A stretch of 64,000 nt of DNA from an uncultured Ectothiorhodospiraceae bacterium (GTDB taxonomy: Bacteria; Pseudomonadota; Gammaproteobacteria; S012-40), in contig CALZJE010000005.1 of the NCBI GenBank assembly GCA_945787715.1, positions 62,001 to 126,000 on the forward strand, in the 5' to 3' direction. A program made the position numbers and the translations under genes. Of the stretch, positions 62,851-64,000 are shown piece after piece (positions within the stretch are counted from its first letter, which is position 1; every line of letters starts with the position of its first letter). The notes beneath the pieces are model-generated. The model was not told the origin of the DNA. It searched no databases and saw only the letters and a program-made list of their open reading frames with translations.

Positions 62851-63854
62851 TGTTATTTAGATAGGCGTAATCGCTTATTCAATCTCCCTTAACTCCTTCT
62901 GACGAGCAGCGCCTCTTGGGGTATAGCCATGGGTGAGTGGCTATATCTAGGATTTTGTTCTCTGGATGTGCAAGGCTTGAGGCAACAACTAAAATTCAAC
63001 CAGGTCAGGAAGTATTTCACCGTGCCGAGCACATTGGTTCCGTAAGAAACTAATTATCTGATAAATCCCAACCATCCTGATTTTCAATATTTATTCGTTG
63101 GAGATGTTGAATCGGTAGATTTTTATCCAAGGCTTTCTGCCGCCTAATGTAAATTGTATTCCATAATTCATCTCAGGATAGTGTCAAGCTACAATGGGAA
63201 CCGGCCATTATTCTCTTTAATCTCCATGCCCAGAGCTTGTGGAGGCTTTAAATTAAGAGGGGCCAACAGAAGGAGGGATAAAATATTTTAAGGGGAAAAT
63301 GTTCGGAAATCATCTATAGAGCATGTACGACAATTCGCATACTAAGTATTTCTACTTACGTGTGACAAAGATACTACACTCATCACTTCATTTGTAAAAA
63401 ATAGCTTTAATAACTATCGTAATTAACTTTCTTGATAATGTAGTAAAGATAAATGTGCATTGTAACTATAGTTACATCAAAGAGCACAATTTCCTTGTTA
63501 TAATTATGTTAGTTTCACGTATCAATTGCTTTTTCTAGGATAAATGTTGCTAATATTTTTTTTGCTCATGGAGAGGAATTTAGATATACAACAACATTTC
63601 AAATACTATAATTAAAATTGTAGAGTGTTTTAATAAGCTTTAAATATCATACAATTTTCTCTCAAAAGATGACAAAAACCCAATTTCGAGCTATCTTCAA
63701 TAGGTAGGTTTTAGAATTCACAGTGGCTAATTTAACAATCGAAGTTAAAAAATAATTATAATTGGTAGTGCAGAAAATTATACATTTTATGCGATCCTTA
63801 ATATTTTAGTAGGAATGATCGCTTCTGATTTATTGGGAAAAGGGATATTCAGTG
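62851..63854. other. Gene-free kilobase after fliK
   Basis: About 1 kb with no open frame worth calling, increasingly AT-rich to the right. It contains a perfect 8-bp hairpin (TATAGCCA at 62922-62929 / TGGCTATA at 62938-62945, no T run) and a 16-bp perfect palindrome at 63461-63476. No tRNA, terminator with T run or insertion-sequence ends could be identified. Confidence 0.55.
63461..63476. promoter_or_regulatory. 16-bp perfect palindrome, operator-like
   Basis: TGTAACTATAGTTACA reads the same on both strands. It lies in the AT-rich spacer, about 380 bases before the partial HTH gene. A dimeric regulator could bind it, but nothing identifies which. Confidence 0.4.
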
Positions 63855-64000
63855 ATGAATAGAAATATTAACCTTGATAAGAAAGTTAACCAAGAGTCAA
63901 TTACTGATACGTCAAATCAATTATCCGAAATTCGTTTTCAGCATCGGCTTCATTGTGTAACACTGATAGAGCAGGGCTGTAGTTATTCTCAAGTATCGAA
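63855..64000 (+). CDS. Partial HTH protein, possibly transposase or recombination-related
   Basis: Open frame of 48 codons running off the window. It begins MNRNINLDKKVNQESI and includes RLHCVTLIEQGCSYSQVS, which looks like the first helices of a helix-turn-helix of the kind found at the N-terminus of IS transposases and similar DNA-binding proteins. AAAAGGG lies about 11-12 bases before the ATG. Too little is present to decide the family. Confidence 0.45.
   Translation, partial: MNRNINLDKKVNQESITDTSNQLSEIRFQHRLHCVTLIEQGCSYSQVS

Overview
The window is an AT-rich chromosomal segment of a gammaproteobacterium, probably marine. It carries a Pseudomonas/Marinobacter/Cellvibrio-type polar flagellar locus. 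The clues are the gene order flgN-flgM-flgA / cheV-cheR / flgBCDEFGHIJKL / fliC / flaG-fliD-fliS-fliT / fleQ-fleS-fleR / fliEFGHIJ-K, the FleQ master regulator, and many sigma-54 (-24/-12) and a few sigma-28 promoter matches. I cannot name the species; low GC, an arsenosugar operon and a large glycan island fit a marine Cellvibrionales/Oceanospirillales-like organism, but that is inference.

Layout. 1-3337 (+): four-gene arsenosugar-type operon (DUF547 protein, ArsS-like radical SAM, two glycosyltransferases). 3334-5000 (-): flgN, flgM, flgA. 5199-7049 (+): cheV, cheR. 7254-18498 (+): rod, hook, ring and hook-junction genes flgB-flgL. 18917-29338 (+): two flagellins, flaG, fliD, fliS, fliT, with two TPR-glycosyltransferase genes inserted on the minus strand between the flagellins. 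29343-50419 (mostly -): flagellin-modification island with a TPR-sulfotransferase, FkbM methyltransferase, 2OG-Fe(II) oxygenase, glycosyltransferases, further methyltransferases, a radical SAM/SPASM enzyme and a tandem array of six TPR-glycosyltransferase paralogues. 50979-62850 (+): fleQ, fleS, fleR, fliEFGHIJ, fliK. 62851-64000: about 1 kb without a gene, then the start of an HTH protein resembling a transposase.

How it fits together. FleQ with sigma-54 should drive the middle genes (candidate sites before flgA, flgB, flgF, flagellin 1, fliD, fleSR and fliK). The FleS/FleR two-component pair comes next. FlgM and sigma-28 control the late genes (flgM, cheV and flagellin 2 have sigma-28-like boxes). 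Several island genes also carry sigma-54-like sites, so flagellin modification may be timed with hook and filament assembly. The TPR-glycosyltransferases recall Caulobacter FlmG, in which a TPR domain binds flagellin and a C-terminal domain transfers sugar. Methyl, sulfo and hydroxyl tailoring enzymes would then decorate the glycan. No nonulosonic acid biosynthesis or maf gene is present here.

Points worth attention: the six-member TPR-glycosyltransferase array with its own C-terminal signature; an 18-bp perfect inverted repeat that covers both the -12 element and the ribosome binding site of fleS; a run of eleven perfect 7-bp repeats directly before flgG; and a decayed methyltransferase relic overlapping the start of the oxygenase gene.
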